A stretch of 64,000 bases of DNA from Amblyomma americanum (lineage: Eukaryota > Arthropoda > Arachnida > Ixodida > Ixodidae), in contig NC_135505.1 of assembly GCF_052857255.1 (NCBI RefSeq), positions 26,482,999 through 26,546,998 on the forward strand, in the 5' to 3' direction. Made by a program: the position numbers and the translations under genes. Positions 21,451 through 33,547 of the stretch are shown in pieces (the stretch's first letter is position 1; each line of letters begins with the position of its first letter). The notes beneath the pieces are model-generated. The model worked only from the letters and a program-made list of their open reading frames with translations. It did not search any database and had not been told where the DNA came from.

Positions 21451-24214
21451 AAGCATCATGTCTGGCTACCGAAAACTTTGAAGCGAAAAATGTGGAGCTC
21501 TAGATGGACTTCGCCAAAACGACTTCAGACACTCGCGCAATCTGTGGGGCCGTGTGTTAATTGAGGATGGCTTAAATGTTATCATGAAATAACAAAAACA
21601 TAAAAGAATAAATTGAATATTATGCAAGCAAATTCGCACTTTTTCATAGTATTACATACGGGACATATGGCAAACAAGCTAGATTAACATGCGTCTAATA
21701 CCATTTGTCACTAGATTTATTCGCTGGTAGTCGAATAATCCTCCAACGTTTTGTTGGTGTGGAAATTTCATACAAAAAGCTAAAAGAAACAAAATCGTGT
21801 TTAACTGTGCCTCGCGACTATTTCGAATGCTTTTCATCAATAAAGGTAATATTCGAAAGAAAGAAATTCATTTGCGAGCAAATAAGTAAAGACGTCAGCA
21901 AGAGCTATAGCCCTCAATGCAAATTACGCAACAATATGCAATAATATGTAAAAAAACAACATTTTGAAACATTTCGATCTGCAGAAAAGGAAGGAAAAAG
22001 CAAATCGAAAAACACAGGGGAAGGCGCGACCACAGGGAACGACGTACGGAAGCGTAGGAATCTTTTACCGCGTGATGAAGCGGAGGCCTAATGTTTCGCG
22101 CGTGCGCAACTTATAATTGTAAATTTCGAGGCCACAGCTTCGCGTCTGGACGTTGCTAAAATTGCGCACAAAGTCGGCTTAGGGAATGTACTTGCACTAA
22201 GTTATTACGTTTGATTGAGTATCTCTATTAAGCAGACATCTATTAAGCACACATCTATTAAGCAGACACCCACTGCACAGTGTGGCAGTGAATTCTCTAC
22301 AGTGACGGAAAAAAGCGCTTTTCTCATTAAAAAAATCTTGAAATGAAAGTCATTTGATTTTTTTTAGAAGGAAGCCCTTTTCGGCTGGTTTTCAGATACT
22401 CGCGCAAGCAGAGCATGCAAAAACGCTTTAAAATACATAAACTTCATACAAAGAGGCGGGTTAGTATGCCCAGAAATCAGACAAAGGCAACAGCGTGAGC
22501 TCTGTCTGTGCACTTCTCAAAAAAGTATTTTTTCTTATCAGCGGCATGGCTAAGCCATATATAGTTACACGAATCAATACAACTGGGTCATGCAAGCGCA
22601 TATTAGTTAATTACTAAATTTAGCAGACGTTTTCAAAGGAATTTTAGTGGTTAGTTGCAGCCGCTTCTAGTTCCCAGTATTAACTACAGAATTCTACAGA
22701 TCCGTAGTTGTCTGGATGGCGTCTTCGCCGGCCTTTGGCCCGTTTCACGTGCATGCGATTGTCGCCTGCAACACTGCAAACTGCGTCGGTCTGCGACTGG
22801 GGAGGGCCGTCGGTCTAGTCGCAGACGGCTTGCGATCGAGTTCCGTCCGGTTGGTACTCAATCGCAGCTTCGGTGTGTTCGCTCAGCGACTGAACAATAG
22901 GGAGCGCCTAGACTGCGTGCGACGTGCGGTCACGTGGGAGCTGTTGCCGCGGTGGAAGCAAAACGGTTTATTCTAATCAAAACATTGAAATAATGCCCCA
23001 CATCTAAAAATACACTCGTCATAACATCAGCAACACATTTCGTCTAGCGTTTCTGTCGCGTTTAATCATGAATTGGCTTTGCAAACATCAAAAAACCTTG
23101 ACAGTCCCTTTGACTGAATTCGCTGCGGAGTTGTATGTGAAAGCACTGGCCGAAAATCGCACAGCGGCGTCACCGGCTTGGCCGACTTTTTCGTTCTAGC
23201 TGCGCCATGTGAAACGGGCCTTATGCGACAGAGCGGTCCCTCTGTGGCGGAATATGCACACTCGACTGACCACCACCGAAGTCGCCGTCACGTCGTTGCA
23301 CAACTCAAAATCAGCGAACGGACCGAACAAAAGTCGATGGCAGCAGCACACAGCGAGCGAATGGGTTTGGAATGCTTCGGAACGCGTTTGGAAATTGTTG
23401 GGAAGCACCTTAGCACACAATTCATCAGCGGCGGAGCTCGCGGCAGACGTCGCCGCGCCGCGCCTCGACGGCGTCGACACTCTCGATCCTCCTTTAGTTT
23501 CCCCTGTGCGAGAGCTCCCTCTGGCCGGCGCTATATCTGCTGACAGCTTAATTCGGTTTCATTGAGTTTTTTTCGTAGTAACTATGCCTCTACCTCAGAC
23601 TGCGCAGTCGGAAAATATTCGTTGTTTATTCAACTCCACACATATACCGCGAAAGTGTTCGGTAAGGAAAAGAATAATAAAACTTTAAATTCTTGAACTC
23701 ACACAAGTGCAGCCCAGGAGCTCAAACGAGTTTTAGCGCGTTCGAAAATTATAAACTATTATAAATAATGAATAATAAAATCAATCTTTTGCCCTGTATA
23801 ATGGATGGTGAAATGTTCACCAACACCTGCCAGTATATACATTTAACACTGGATAAGGGGTGGCAAGCCAAGGCCAATATAGCCAGGTTTCAAAAATGGC
23901 TTAGTCAACTCTGGCAAAGAGTGGGACAACTCTGGCTGACATGGCCCATGATAGACAGGTTTCGAAAATGGCTTAGCCAATCCTGGCAAAGAGTGGAAGA
24001 ACTCTGGCTAACATGGCCCATGACAGCCAGGCTTTGAAAATGGCTTAGCCAATTCTGGCAAAGAATGGGAGAACTCTGGCTAACATGGCCCATGATAGCC
24101 ATGATTTGTTGATGGCGCAGGCAATATCGAATCCTCATTAGCAACTCGGCCTAGTTAGGGCCACGCTTTGCCAGTGGCTTTCTAATATTGGCCCACTGTG
24201 ATGTGCTACATGGG
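21451..24214 (+). repeat. Block B, copy 2
   Basis: Direct repeat of 1846-4671, about 90 percent alike by eye, including the MITE-like segment, the shared 3' open frames (23178-23543) and the subterminal minisatellite. It ends at the CCCATGTAGCACATCAC terminus, here joined to Gypsy gag. The stretch 20940-21450 just before it has no recognised gene; it holds an (AC)n patch near 21027 and an A/T homopolymer near 21179-21200. Confidence 0.85.
23881..24100. repeat. Minisatellite of about 69-72 bp units near the right terminus
   Basis: Three units of the AGCCAGGTTTCGAAAATGGC type, each ending CTAACATGGCCCATGAT, occur here. The units are more alike than in copy 1 (4342-4551), which suggests local homogenisation. 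Confidence 0.85.
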
Positions 24215-24216
24215 TA

Positions 24217-24456
24217 CTGTGCATGCTCGCGTAAAGCTTCTGCTAAGAACTTGGCATGCTCGCGTTCGGCTTGTGCTTTGCGCTCTTGACCCTCTCCCTG
24301 GGTCTTTTCATCCTCGCGTTGTGCCTTAGCAAGCTCGCGTTCGGCTGCACGTGTAACGCGTTTCTTCTCCTGCTCAACAGCAACCCACGAGCGCAGCACG
24401 ACATCTCTACGCCCCATTCGTTCACCCAACTGGATCAAATCCTTTAGTGTCGCCAT
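24217..24456 (-). pseudogene. Gypsy gag N-terminus, 5' half of the split element
   Basis: From ATG at 24456 the minus strand encodes MATLKDLIQLGERMGRRDVV followed by a charged coiled coil (repeated E/R/A-rich heptads) to REHAQ at 24217, where the CCCATG terminus of the 11.3-kb insertion begins. The next gag codons (LAEAEERRG) resume at 12920 in the same frame. This is the characteristic N-terminus of tick Gypsy gag proteins as I know them. The short stretch 24457-24528 between LTR and ATG is the leader. Confidence 0.75.
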
Positions 24457-24528
24457 CGTTTCTCTTTATGAACCCACGAAAGGAAGAAAAAAACAAACAT
24501 GGTTTCGTCCTGTCGTGCGGACGCCAGT

Positions 24529-25323
24529 TGTCGCGAATTGGTAGCGCGTCCTCGAATCTTCGAAGGAGAACGCTATCACGTGCAGGTGCGAACAAGTGAA
24601 CAAAGAGATCAAACAAAACAAAACGAAGCCGTGCTTATAATTTAAAGGAAAACGGGTCCACTTAGAAACGCACACGGCAACAAGAGCAACACACACTCAA
24701 CAATCCTACAATACTACAGAATAAAAGGAAAGAGTTCATCAGGTACCGGGTGTTCCAGGTGAAGCGGGGATGCCTTGGAGACGGTGTGAACGCGGGTCGA
24801 TGTAGTGCGACGCGTCGCTGGCGATGCGTCGAAGGAAGCGACGGAAAGGAGACTGTGGTATTAGGAGCGGAGAGGAACACAGGAAGACGCCGGTGGTCTC
24901 CCGTTACGAGCACGAACTTCGCAGCAGCAGGAAAAACGTAGCCAGGTCCCGTCGACGGCGTCACCAAACGCCAGAGGCTCAAAAGAGGCTATCCAAGGGT
25001 GCCTTTAGGCAACACAAACCATCAATCTATCGGCTGCTACCTCAACACTTGCAAAGAACGCGAGAGGCTTTCCTCGGTGATTCAATTTAGGTCACGGCAG
25101 CACGGATCCAACGTTCTATGTCTGCCACCTCCACTCTTGAATGACACCACCTCCGCTGCGCTGTCTCCCTCCACACCTCGGTTTCCTGACATGTCAACTA
25201 TTCGCTCCACCTGCTCGCCACGCTCATTGTCGCCGTTCCCTCGCACACACCCACGCGCACCGCTTTCCGACGCACCACTGTCGACGCACCGCGTTCACGA
25301 ATCCTCCGAGGATCTTTTGAGCA
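24529..25323 (-). repeat. 5' LTR of the split Gypsy element
   Basis: On the minus strand the presumed LTR begins TGCTCAAAAGATCC near 25323 and ends AATTCGCGACA at 24529. Two bases later comes TGGCGTCCGCAC, a plausible primer-binding site because it starts TGG and matches eight bases of a tRNA-Asn-type 3' end. The gag ATG follows 72 bases on. The 24529 end is set by the primer-site position; the 25323 end is less certain and is inferred from where similarity to the P-Q-R repeat resumes (25330). No second LTR is in the window, so identity between LTRs cannot be used to date it. Confidence 0.5.
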
Positions 25324-25329
25324 CTTCCC

Positions 25330-26130
25330 AGTATACTAAATGTTTTAACATGCTATATTTTCTTGAAACTTATGCTTCGTTGAGATCGTGAAACGTGTTT
25401 TCGCTAGTTATCGGTGTCAATCGCCTCGACTGGACCATAACATCGTAATCGGCTCTGTGAGGTGTTTTTGTCGTTTATTTTTCTGAGAAAGGGTTTAAAT
25501 ATCTATTTACGTAACGTAAACAGTGCTACAACAGCAAAGATACAAGCGCACTGACTAATCTTCGAAAGTGAGAAGCAAGCTAGGATAACTGAAAACGCTC
25601 AAATAATTAAATGTTTTTACAACTAATTTAAAGAAATAATTAGAAATTGGCCACAATTCGTTTTTAAATTTGTATCAAATTCTTTCGCTCCCAACAAGTA
25701 AAGTAAGGGCTGCCCATATTCGATAACCTTTTTCCTGCCGAGAACCTTTTTGTTGGCAACACAAAATGCAACTTGTGAGAAAGCGTGCTTAAATTTATAA
25801 TGTCAAAAATATACTGAGTATCCTGTATTTTGTCACTTTCACAGTTGGCTGTGCTGACCAGACAGCGACATTAGGATTTTCTAATACACAAGACCTCGAG
25901 ATAATGGCTGGATTTGTCACACAGATATAGAAGGGCGCCCCGTACAAAAAAAAAAGAAAACAGTTTTCAGTATTCTGCGCAAGGCCAGTGAAGCTGCAAG
26001 CTCTGAGGACAGTGTCTCTCTCATCAAGGCCAAAAGAAAAGAAAGCAGCCATAGAACAAGCGAGGTATGATATGTGTGATTTAGACGTTTCTTGCTGCCT
26101 GGAGTGCCACGATGACTCGTGGAAGCCGAT
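25330..26130 (+). repeat. Fragment of the P-Q-R repeat (part of R)
   Basis: This stretch matches 37430-38230 (for example GATCGTGAAACGTG near 25386 and AGAACAAGCGAGG near 26052) and, inverted, 49870-50560. It is old, with many small indels. No gene is seen. Confidence 0.7.
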
Positions 26131-26149
26131 CTGAACGGCTGTGTCTTGA

Positions 26150-29100
26150 AATGTTTCTAGCTGAAAGTCATCACATCGGCCGTTGGCTGAAGTCGCCCGA
26201 CACCTGAATTCGCCAAGCAGTCCTACAAAATTGTCCTGCCTCGACTTCCTGCCGTACTGTCGTCATAAACACCGTCTTTCTGCATACATACCTCAAGGGT
26301 CACCCAAACCGTGCTCCCGACATCCGAGACGCGCTCGCGCAGATTCTGGAACTGTGTGAGATTCTATGTATTGGCCAGTACCAAATGAGCCACGTTTGGA
26401 TAGTTACCTGCTAGATCAGTTTCTCAAAACAGAAGATTTTTGACAAAGCAGAGTTCCACGTCAAAGGTCTAAAATGTATTGTAATTGTCCCGGACATCAA
26501 AAATGTGAAGCTTAAGTTGTTTTGGCTCCTGCGATATATAGAGCACCGGATAATTGTGGAAGCTTTAGAGCATTTTTAATTTTACAAGGATTCGAGCGTG
26601 AGAAGTGGTGATGCCGTGGAATAGAACACGTCGAAACAGCGCACCGTGAAATCTTCGCTCACGCTTAAGGACGGAGTGTCAGCAAGTACAATTCCTGACG
26701 CGCTCAACGTTTTCGGGGTAAAAGTTCAGTGTTGATCCCAGGCAGGCCTCCGATGTTTCTTCGTTTTAGCCGTGTAGGTCATGAGCGGCGACCGCATCGT
26801 ACGCCTCGATGCAGCAAGTGCCGACGCTTTGGGCACACATTACAGAGCTGTGTCATTAGTTATGGTGATATTTTACGCCAGGGCAAGTGGATACATCAGG
26901 ATGAAATTGTGTCAGAACACATTATGGATGTGTCGGATGTTGTGCAAGCGGCGGGTTAACTGTCATGAGCTAGCAACAGAAGATGAACCCAAGACTCTTT
27001 ATTGCACCAAACAACTGTAAGGGACCTCTTGAAATTACGAAAAAAACAGGAATCCCCGCCTCCGGACTCAAAGCCACTGGACCGGGGTTTGCCTGAGCCT
27101 GCTACCTTGAGTCATGTGCTCAGGAGCCATCTGCCACCTAGCGATCACGAGAGATGAGCACCCCTTCTGTGGAGTCAGTGGAGGCGCTACAGCCAGTGAA
27201 TGTGCGACATGCCTTCTTCGCCGGTGATGCCCCTTCGTCACGGTAGTGCAGCAGTGTGTCGTCTGAAGCCTCAGCCTCTATTGTGCTCGGTACCCCGTCG
27301 GCTGCCAGCGTGGTTGCGAGCGACGTGGTCCACTTGGCTTCACGGGCCAAAGCCTGGGCTGTCTCGGAAGAGGCGATGGATAACAGCGCACCTTTGAAGC
27401 GTCCTGCAGATGATGAGGTGTGTTTCGATGGCGATGAGCAGAAGCCACCTGGTGTGGTGGCATTGGGAGGGGTAACCTGAAAGCGAGGGGCGTTGTCTGC
27501 CCTACATGCAGCCGATTTGCAGGCGGCCCACCCCAATGCAGAAGATTGCGTTCAAGATAAACACAAAATGGCGGGGCGTCGCAGCATTTCAGTTCGCTAC
27601 CCTTAACATTAGGGGTTTGCGTAACCGTCGGAGGCCACAATAGTGGCGGCATCTTTCAAAGAATTGGGGTGTAAGTGTGGCAGCTATCCAGGAAACCAAG
27701 CTGTCCTCTGATGAGGAGTCTGAAGGCTGCTGACGAGCCTTTTTTGTCAGAATTCAGTGTTATCGTTAGTCACTCGAGAGGCATATCAGGAGGATGCATG
27801 CTATTCCTGGCCAACTCACTGGGGACTACTGTCGTGTCGTATTGCACAGATGATGACAGGCGACTTATCTGCTGTGACCTCGCAATTTCGAGTGTACAGT
27901 GGTGAATTATTTCTTTTTATGCCCCAGTAAAACAGCGTGTTAGGAGGCTATTTTTCCTGTCACTAGCCGACCATTTCTGCACGGACTGTAAACTTGTGCT
28001 GTTGCGTGATTTGAATTCTGTTTGCAGGGATGAAGGCCGAGCAGTGTTAAGTAAGCGTTATCACACCCGAATGCTGATTTACTTTCTGATTTGGCATGCG
28101 CGTACAACCCGGTGGATGTTGGGCAAGGTAAGGGGACATAATATTCATTTCGCTCATTCTGAGTGTTCCACTAGCGCCCGGCCTGACAGGATTTACGTTT
28201 CAGTACACATGTTAACCCATATTCCTCAGTGATGACAGCATGGTGTCTCTTCAGATAAGGGGGTACAGTCGGCGGATTCTCAATCCTCGTTGGGAGCTGT
28301 GGAAGTATAATAGATATCTGCTCTTAGATGAAATCTTCAAACGTGCTGTATCTACGTGTTAAACGACACGTGGTCACGCGGTGAGCTCTCAGTTTTGCAA
28401 ACATGCAACTTTTTTAAACAAGAAAAAAAAGCATGGCTTTTGAAGCCTCAGCAAGAATGGCGTTTTTGAAGAGACGTCATTTTTGAGAGCTCGGCCGTAC
28501 CTTGGATGAGCTACAAGAGTTAGAGAGGATTAGCCCAGATGACCATGTAGAAGATATCACAGCCGTAAAAGCAGAACTTCGGTACTTTGGAACCGAAAGA
28601 TTCAGTAGGGCCTTGGTAAATTCTAGGACCCGTAGACTTCTTGATGAGCAACCATCTCGCCGGGCCCAGAGTGGTGAAAGGCAGGCTGCTCTAGCTAGAA
28701 ACATAATGGAAATTCAGTATGGTGTTTGCACATACAGCGATGGTCCTGGTATTATTGACCATTTTTTTTTAGAATTATCTGAAGCTGTTTGGCTGTTTTG
28801 CGGGCTTAAATGTGAGATCAGGTTACATTCGCCTTTTAGAAGCCTTTCCTGGACTTGACGATGAGCAGCGTGTTTTAGAGAAGAGGCGAATCACTTTGGA
28901 CGCAATTAAATCTGCCATTTCTGAGCTTACGGCTCAGAAATCGCCTGGGCAAGTGGTATTACTAGCGAGTTCCATAAAACGTTTTGAAATTGCCTTGCGC
29001 CTGTTTAGATGGAGGTTATCCAGGCTTATTATAATGCTGGTTTTTTCCCTTCGTCAATTTCTATATGCGAATAACATATTAATTCCAAAAAGCGCAGATA

Positions 29101-30640
29101 CAAATCAGTTTCGAACATTTCAGAGATATCGTCCAATTTCCCTCTGCAATGTCGATTATACACGTTTTTGCAATGGTTCTTTGCAGTCGCCTGCACCTAT
29201 AGTTGTCGCTGACTTTATAGGCACTCTACAGGTCTGCGGTATCAGGGGCCGCAGCATCCAAACCCATTTTGATATTGTGCGTTCAGTATTGGAGACAGTA
29301 TCAGATGAGACCGGGCAAGTAACTCGAATTCAGACTGACCTTGCCAAGTTATTTGATAAAGTTCTTAACGATTTCATGTTTGCGGTGCCGCCGGGTACCC
29401 ACCGGTGAAACAATGGGTACAAGCTTTTCTTGTGCTCAGTTTATTTAGGGTGAAATGCTTGGGAAATGGGTCTTTGACCGTACCTTGTGTAGTCGATAAT
29501 ACCTTGTGGCAAGGTGCTCTTGGGCCATAGATGCCCTTGCGCCATAAAACTCCATAATCACCATAGAGCATATAAATATTGGAGATGTTTTGCTTAGGCC
29601 ATAAGGCTGTGGCATAAGGAGTCCTATACAAGGCTACTTGTTAAACAAGAGCTAACCAAACTAATTCCATTGAAATTATCTGTTCGCAAGGCGGTCTACT
29701 ATAAGCTGGGAATGCGGGACTCTTCTGTATCGAGTGGTTCCTCTTCACGAGAATCCCAACACTGTAGTCTACTGGGGTTCACACATAATCTCCTTCAGGC
29801 GAGAAATCCAGGCTTGGATGGGTAGGGCCCGGTCAGTGTTTGCACCGGCTCAAATCTGAAAAAAATTTTATTCTCAAAACTTGCCTATGTGCCGCAGGTT
29901 CCCCACTGTGCAAGAAAGAAAGTGCACGTGGTGCACATAATATTTGCCACCTTCGTATGGCGTTCCCAATGGGAACCCATGCGTCGCGATAACCTATTTC
30001 TTTCTCTAGTGTCTGGTGGAATAATCCTTGTTCACTTAGTCGTGCATCACCTTGTTTCGCGTTTTTTATTTCTCAAATCGACAAACCACCCTTTCTTTAG
30101 TGACTGTGCTTCTCGGGCGTCTCACTGCTCATTTGCTATCCTCTTCGCACCGACTCGACACACTCCTGGGGGGCCCCTATGTGGATTCCTTAAGGAAGTT
30201 CTGAGACGTTGAATTTCCTCATTGTGAGCTTTTCTTCAGACCATATGTATAGCCTCTTCTGAAGGCAGATGACTCAGGTACCTAGAGACTATTTTTTCCT
30301 GTAACATTATATCGGCAACCTTTCCTGCAGTTAATAATGACACCAGTGTTTTAAAACGTGTTACGCGAATGTGCATTTTTTTTCTGGTGCAAAAGCATTC
30401 TTCTTTAAACTACACACATCAACGCTGCCTGTGAAGGCATGGCTTCATGCTGAGGAGATGCTTGCCTCATGTACGATGAATTGCCGCCTGTACAATACAC
30501 CAGAGAAAATTTACCATTGTTTTATTCTGTGCATTGATGCTATGTTCTGCTGGGACCTAACAGAACGAACAATAAAGGACACTGATATAACACCCTGCAA
30601 TATCCTTTTTTGCCTCTGGAGATAAACTGTGTTGTGCCAT
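26150..30640 (+). pseudogene. Degenerate LINE with ORF1 (zinc knuckles) and ORF2 (endonuclease, RT)
   Basis: ORF1 remnants run from about 26150. They include LKLFWLLRYIEHRIIVEALE near 26510, LTLKDGVSASTIPDALNVFG near 26655, the zinc knuckle CSKCRRFGHTLQSC near 26806 and a C-terminal KRPADDE near 27400. ORF2 opens near 27590 with an endonuclease start (ATLNIRGLRNRR, then VAAIQETKL). Its RT half includes SELTAQKSPG, YRPISLCNVDYTRF, the GRSIQTHFDIVRSVLE motif and DLAKLFDKV (28870-29380). After a SINE (29395-29640) the post-RT part resumes (YYKLGMRDSS near 29700) and ends with a cysteine/histidine motif (LHTSTLPVKAWL to ILCIDAMFCWD, 30408-30560). The RT palm with the catalytic FADD box is missing. 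Many stops. The layout resembles L1/Tx1-like tick LINEs; the clade is not certain. Confidence 0.75.
29395..29640 (+). mobile_element. 5'-truncated SINE of a second tRNA-like family
   Basis: The segment GGGTGAAATGCTTGGGAAATG, the following GGTCTTTGACC, and the CCATAAAACTCCATAATCACC end match the 3' half of the SINEs at 31055-31250 and 40395-40580 (reverse complement). It interrupts the LINE RT frame. The tRNA-like head is missing or unrecognisable. Confidence 0.55.
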
Positions 30641-31054
30641 AGGATATCTTAATGTAGCTGGGACTATTTAGTCTCTGTAAAATTCGCATGACGGACCGCC
30701 ACGCCAAATCACTACGGTGGTCGAAGTCTTTGTTTCGTGAGCAATCCGCTTCGGTTCGCATAGAGAGCAAAATAACAAGCTCTTAGCCAGGGGAAGCTCA
30801 ATAATAACTCCAGTTTAACCTCGAAGCCAGGAAGACACTTCTTGAGAAGTGTTAATCAACCTCGTTCGTGTTTCCTCTCCAGGAGCTAATACATTTGTGT
30901 TTTTGTACAGCAACTTCAGTTTTCTTGTTCGCGTTTCATTTCCTGCTGACACACAAGGCATCACGCAATCTAGAACTATCCTGACAGAAACTGGCGTGAC
31001 ACTGCTTTTCTCCGCCAGGAAATTACCAGAATGGATGGCGATGGTTGTGAATTT

Positions 31055-31250
31055 TCTTGGCCCAAGGTCTTCTCAAGGTCGTGTAAAGACCCATTTCCCA
31101 AACAGTTCACCCTAAAGAAGCTGATCACCAGGCCTGGAGAAAGTTCGTACCCACGGCATCATCAATGGTACCAGGCGGCACTGGGCATCGAAACCCGCAC
31201 CTCCCGAATGCGAGAGAGATGCTCAACCACTAGGTCACCGCTGCGGTCCC
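31055..31250 (-). mobile_element. tRNA-derived SINE, second family, minus strand
   Basis: On the minus strand it reads GGACCGCAGCGGTGACCTAG (box A: TGACCTAGTGGTTGAGC), then box B GGGTTTCGATGCCC, and ends with TTTAGGGTGAACTG, GGGTCTTTACACGACC. The same insertion at the same site is in segment P copy 2 (40395-40580), so it predates the P duplication. Confidence 0.75.
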
Positions 31251-31347
31251 TGCTAGGGATTTGCGAACGATTTTATGAAGAAAAACTGAAGAAAGCCATT
31301 GAGTGAAAAAAGGAGTGAAAATTTTGATATCTGCTGTTGTGGTGTTG

Positions 31348-31840
31348 TATGAAAATTCTTTTGTCATGTGGCGGATTCTATATCAGTGAGACAAGCCGCT
31401 GTGTCAATGACCGTCTACGCGAGCGTGCACAATATATCTTAAAAATCAGCCACTCAAGGATAACATAGTCATGCATTGTGCGAACTACAAAGACTGTGAA
31501 GCATTTCTTCATAAGACCATCTTCATTGCCAAATATAAAGACCAGGATGAAAATGTGGGCGCAAACGCAACGGACACACCAAATTAAGACCACGGGGCAG
31601 GCGCTGTTTTAACAACTGGTTTATTTGGAACAGAAATAATCTTTAAATCCACTCAGGACTCAGAAGCGAGTGAAGATATCTGAAAATGCAACGTCTGCCG
31701 TCTTATCTTTGAAGCCACACGTGTCTTGTATCGTCAACCGAAACAAACAACCGGAGAGACGATGGAAGCATTCTACGTAGCCTCGCGTGGAAACAGCGTG
31801 AGCAAGCCTTCACTCTCGCTGGAAAAAGGGAAATGGGCTA
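31348..31840 (+). pseudogene. Penelope-like retroelement, GIY-YIG endonuclease fragments
   Basis: At 31350 the frame reads SCGGFYISETSRCVNDRLRE, the N-terminal GIY-YIG motif (here FYIS-ET) with the conserved NDRLRE arginine helix. MHCANYKDCEAFLHKTIFIA follows near 31470 and RLIFEATRVLYRQ near 31700, then TMEAFYVASRGNSVSKPSLS, which matches the C-terminal part of Penelope endonucleases. Two partly redundant C-terminal pieces suggest nested or tandem copies, common for this group. The reading frame is broken repeatedly. Function in the family: nicking of target DNA for reverse transcription. Confidence 0.7.
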
Positions 31841-33547
31841 TCTGCGCTGGTTTTAATCTTTTATTCCTTGTCTTTTTTATAGCCTTGATATGCTATGTTT
31901 TTTGTCGATGCCTTCGGTATCGTTCTGTATTTAAGAGTTCTTTCCCTTCCAAATAAACCATTTGTGAAAACGGCGCCTGCCTTGTGGTCTTGCTTCTCTG
32001 TCGCCATTTCGTCTGCGCCCGCATTTTCGTCATGAACCGCATTCAACTGGCACAGCCTTGCATTCTGTTGAAGTATGAAGACCAGACCTCACGGCTGATA
32101 CGCGAGACTTAATATACAAAACTAAAGAGACAACTCTCATCCAGTCGTCGGTGGCTCTGATCCCACAAGAACTCGCTTACCTTAATCAATGATATCATGT
32201 CGTAGTACCTGATTGTGGACTTCTCGCGATATTTTTGATCGTTTGTGTTTTGCATCATTCTGCTTGACTGTTCCTTTACTTGTTTTTTGAATCTTCATTT
32301 ATATTTTGGCCTTACATTTCTGCCTTCCCTGTCACAATAAACCAATTGTTTGCATGTCAGTGCATTTGTCTGCATGCTTCTCTTCTGTCCCCTCTGTTCG
32401 CGCTGTTCTGTCGTTTCCATCAACATACACCAACCAGCCCGACTAAGCAGCCCTCATCTTGTATCCGATAATATAATCTTTTGTGTTTAAGAAAAATATC
32501 TCGGCAATAATCTGCTAAAACACTTTCTGCACAACCTTCGGGGAAGATCTTTAAAGTGCTCGCGGCGGTTAGCTGATTACTACGAAGTGAGCTAGGGACG
32601 ACTGAGCATTCTTGATATGGTTTTTTTCGTGGACTTTTATCATCAAATTCAAACAAAGATTCCCTCCCGCTCAATCTGCAATTAGCTTCATTGACCCGTC
32701 AAGTGTTGTCAGGAGCGCTGCAAATTTGATGAGTGGATAAGTTTGGACACTTGCTAAGAATTTTGTAGAAATTACATTATTCATCTCCTCATTAAGCTGT
32801 TTTATGTCCTTTACCTATACGTTCTCCTTAGTTTAGGATAGGTTTGCGCAAGCGAATATGCGTGTGTATGGCGCTTGTGTATATTATGTTGGAAAACCGC
32901 ATTTCATTAGGCATTTTCTTTCCTAAATGCCTCCTCTCCTATTGTTATTCCTTCATATCGAATTTGGCTGCCTGCACCTTATGACCTTCGACCCTCGACC
33001 CACCGGTCCAACATCCATTCTATCTGATGCTTGATATCAGCCTCAAATTATGTCGATTTACTGTTCTGCTTATATTTGGAACAGCTGTTGCTTTCGTGTC
33101 GAATTTGTTTAAACTCTTCTGCCTATATTGCGACATTGATACTTCAGTGTTTTCCAGTGCCCTCTAAATAGAGATAATGCCGCGCATTTAATATGTGATG
33201 TGCATTTTTGATAAATCAACTGATTGTTTGGGCGTGATACGAAGTCTGAAAGACTAACACAGGACCATGACGAGCAAGGAAGCTAGAAGAAGGCAATAGG
33301 CGCGCACACAGAGTAACATACAGTGACTTCTCTTTGCTTAGCTTTGCTCCTGTCGTCTAGTTACCCTCCTTCTTTTTGTTCTGCGTTCGTCTCTACTTCT
33401 TTTTCGTATCGTTCGTCTTCTCTCTAGGCTTGGCCGATGTCTACAGGTCGCCGATGCTAAAGAACTGCAACACTACCGGAAAGCAAGAGAACCCGTCCTG
33501 TCCGCCACCCACAAGTCGGCGACCCAAGAGTCGGCAGAGAATCATAA

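Larger units (their letters stand above)
30750..33365 (+). repeat. Repeat segment P, copy 1
   Basis: Matches 39948-43556 in direct orientation with many indels. Paired landmarks are CAAGCTCTTAGCCAGGGGAA (30776 and 39969), GAGCTAATAC (30883 and 40074), and the shared SINE-2 insertion (31055 and 40395). Its first 100 bases recur inverted at 47540-47640. It contains Penelope-like endonuclease fragments. From about 32050 to 33365 nothing coding is recognised. Confidence 0.75.

Noticed and set aside
23881..24100. CRISPR-like array because of regular spacing
   Set aside because: The units are 69-72 bp tandem repeats without distinct spacers, and the genome is eukaryotic.
27138..27652. Long minus-strand frames (132 and 124 codons) in the LINE region
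   Set aside because: They are antisense to the LINE ORF1 C-terminus and the start of the endonuclease on the plus strand.
31225..31250. Possible tRNA genes suggested by box A/box B pairs (also 12501-12820, 16578-16815, 40395-40580)
   Set aside because: The sequences lack paired acceptor stems and anticodon arms of a real tRNA and continue into SINE bodies with tails and target duplications.
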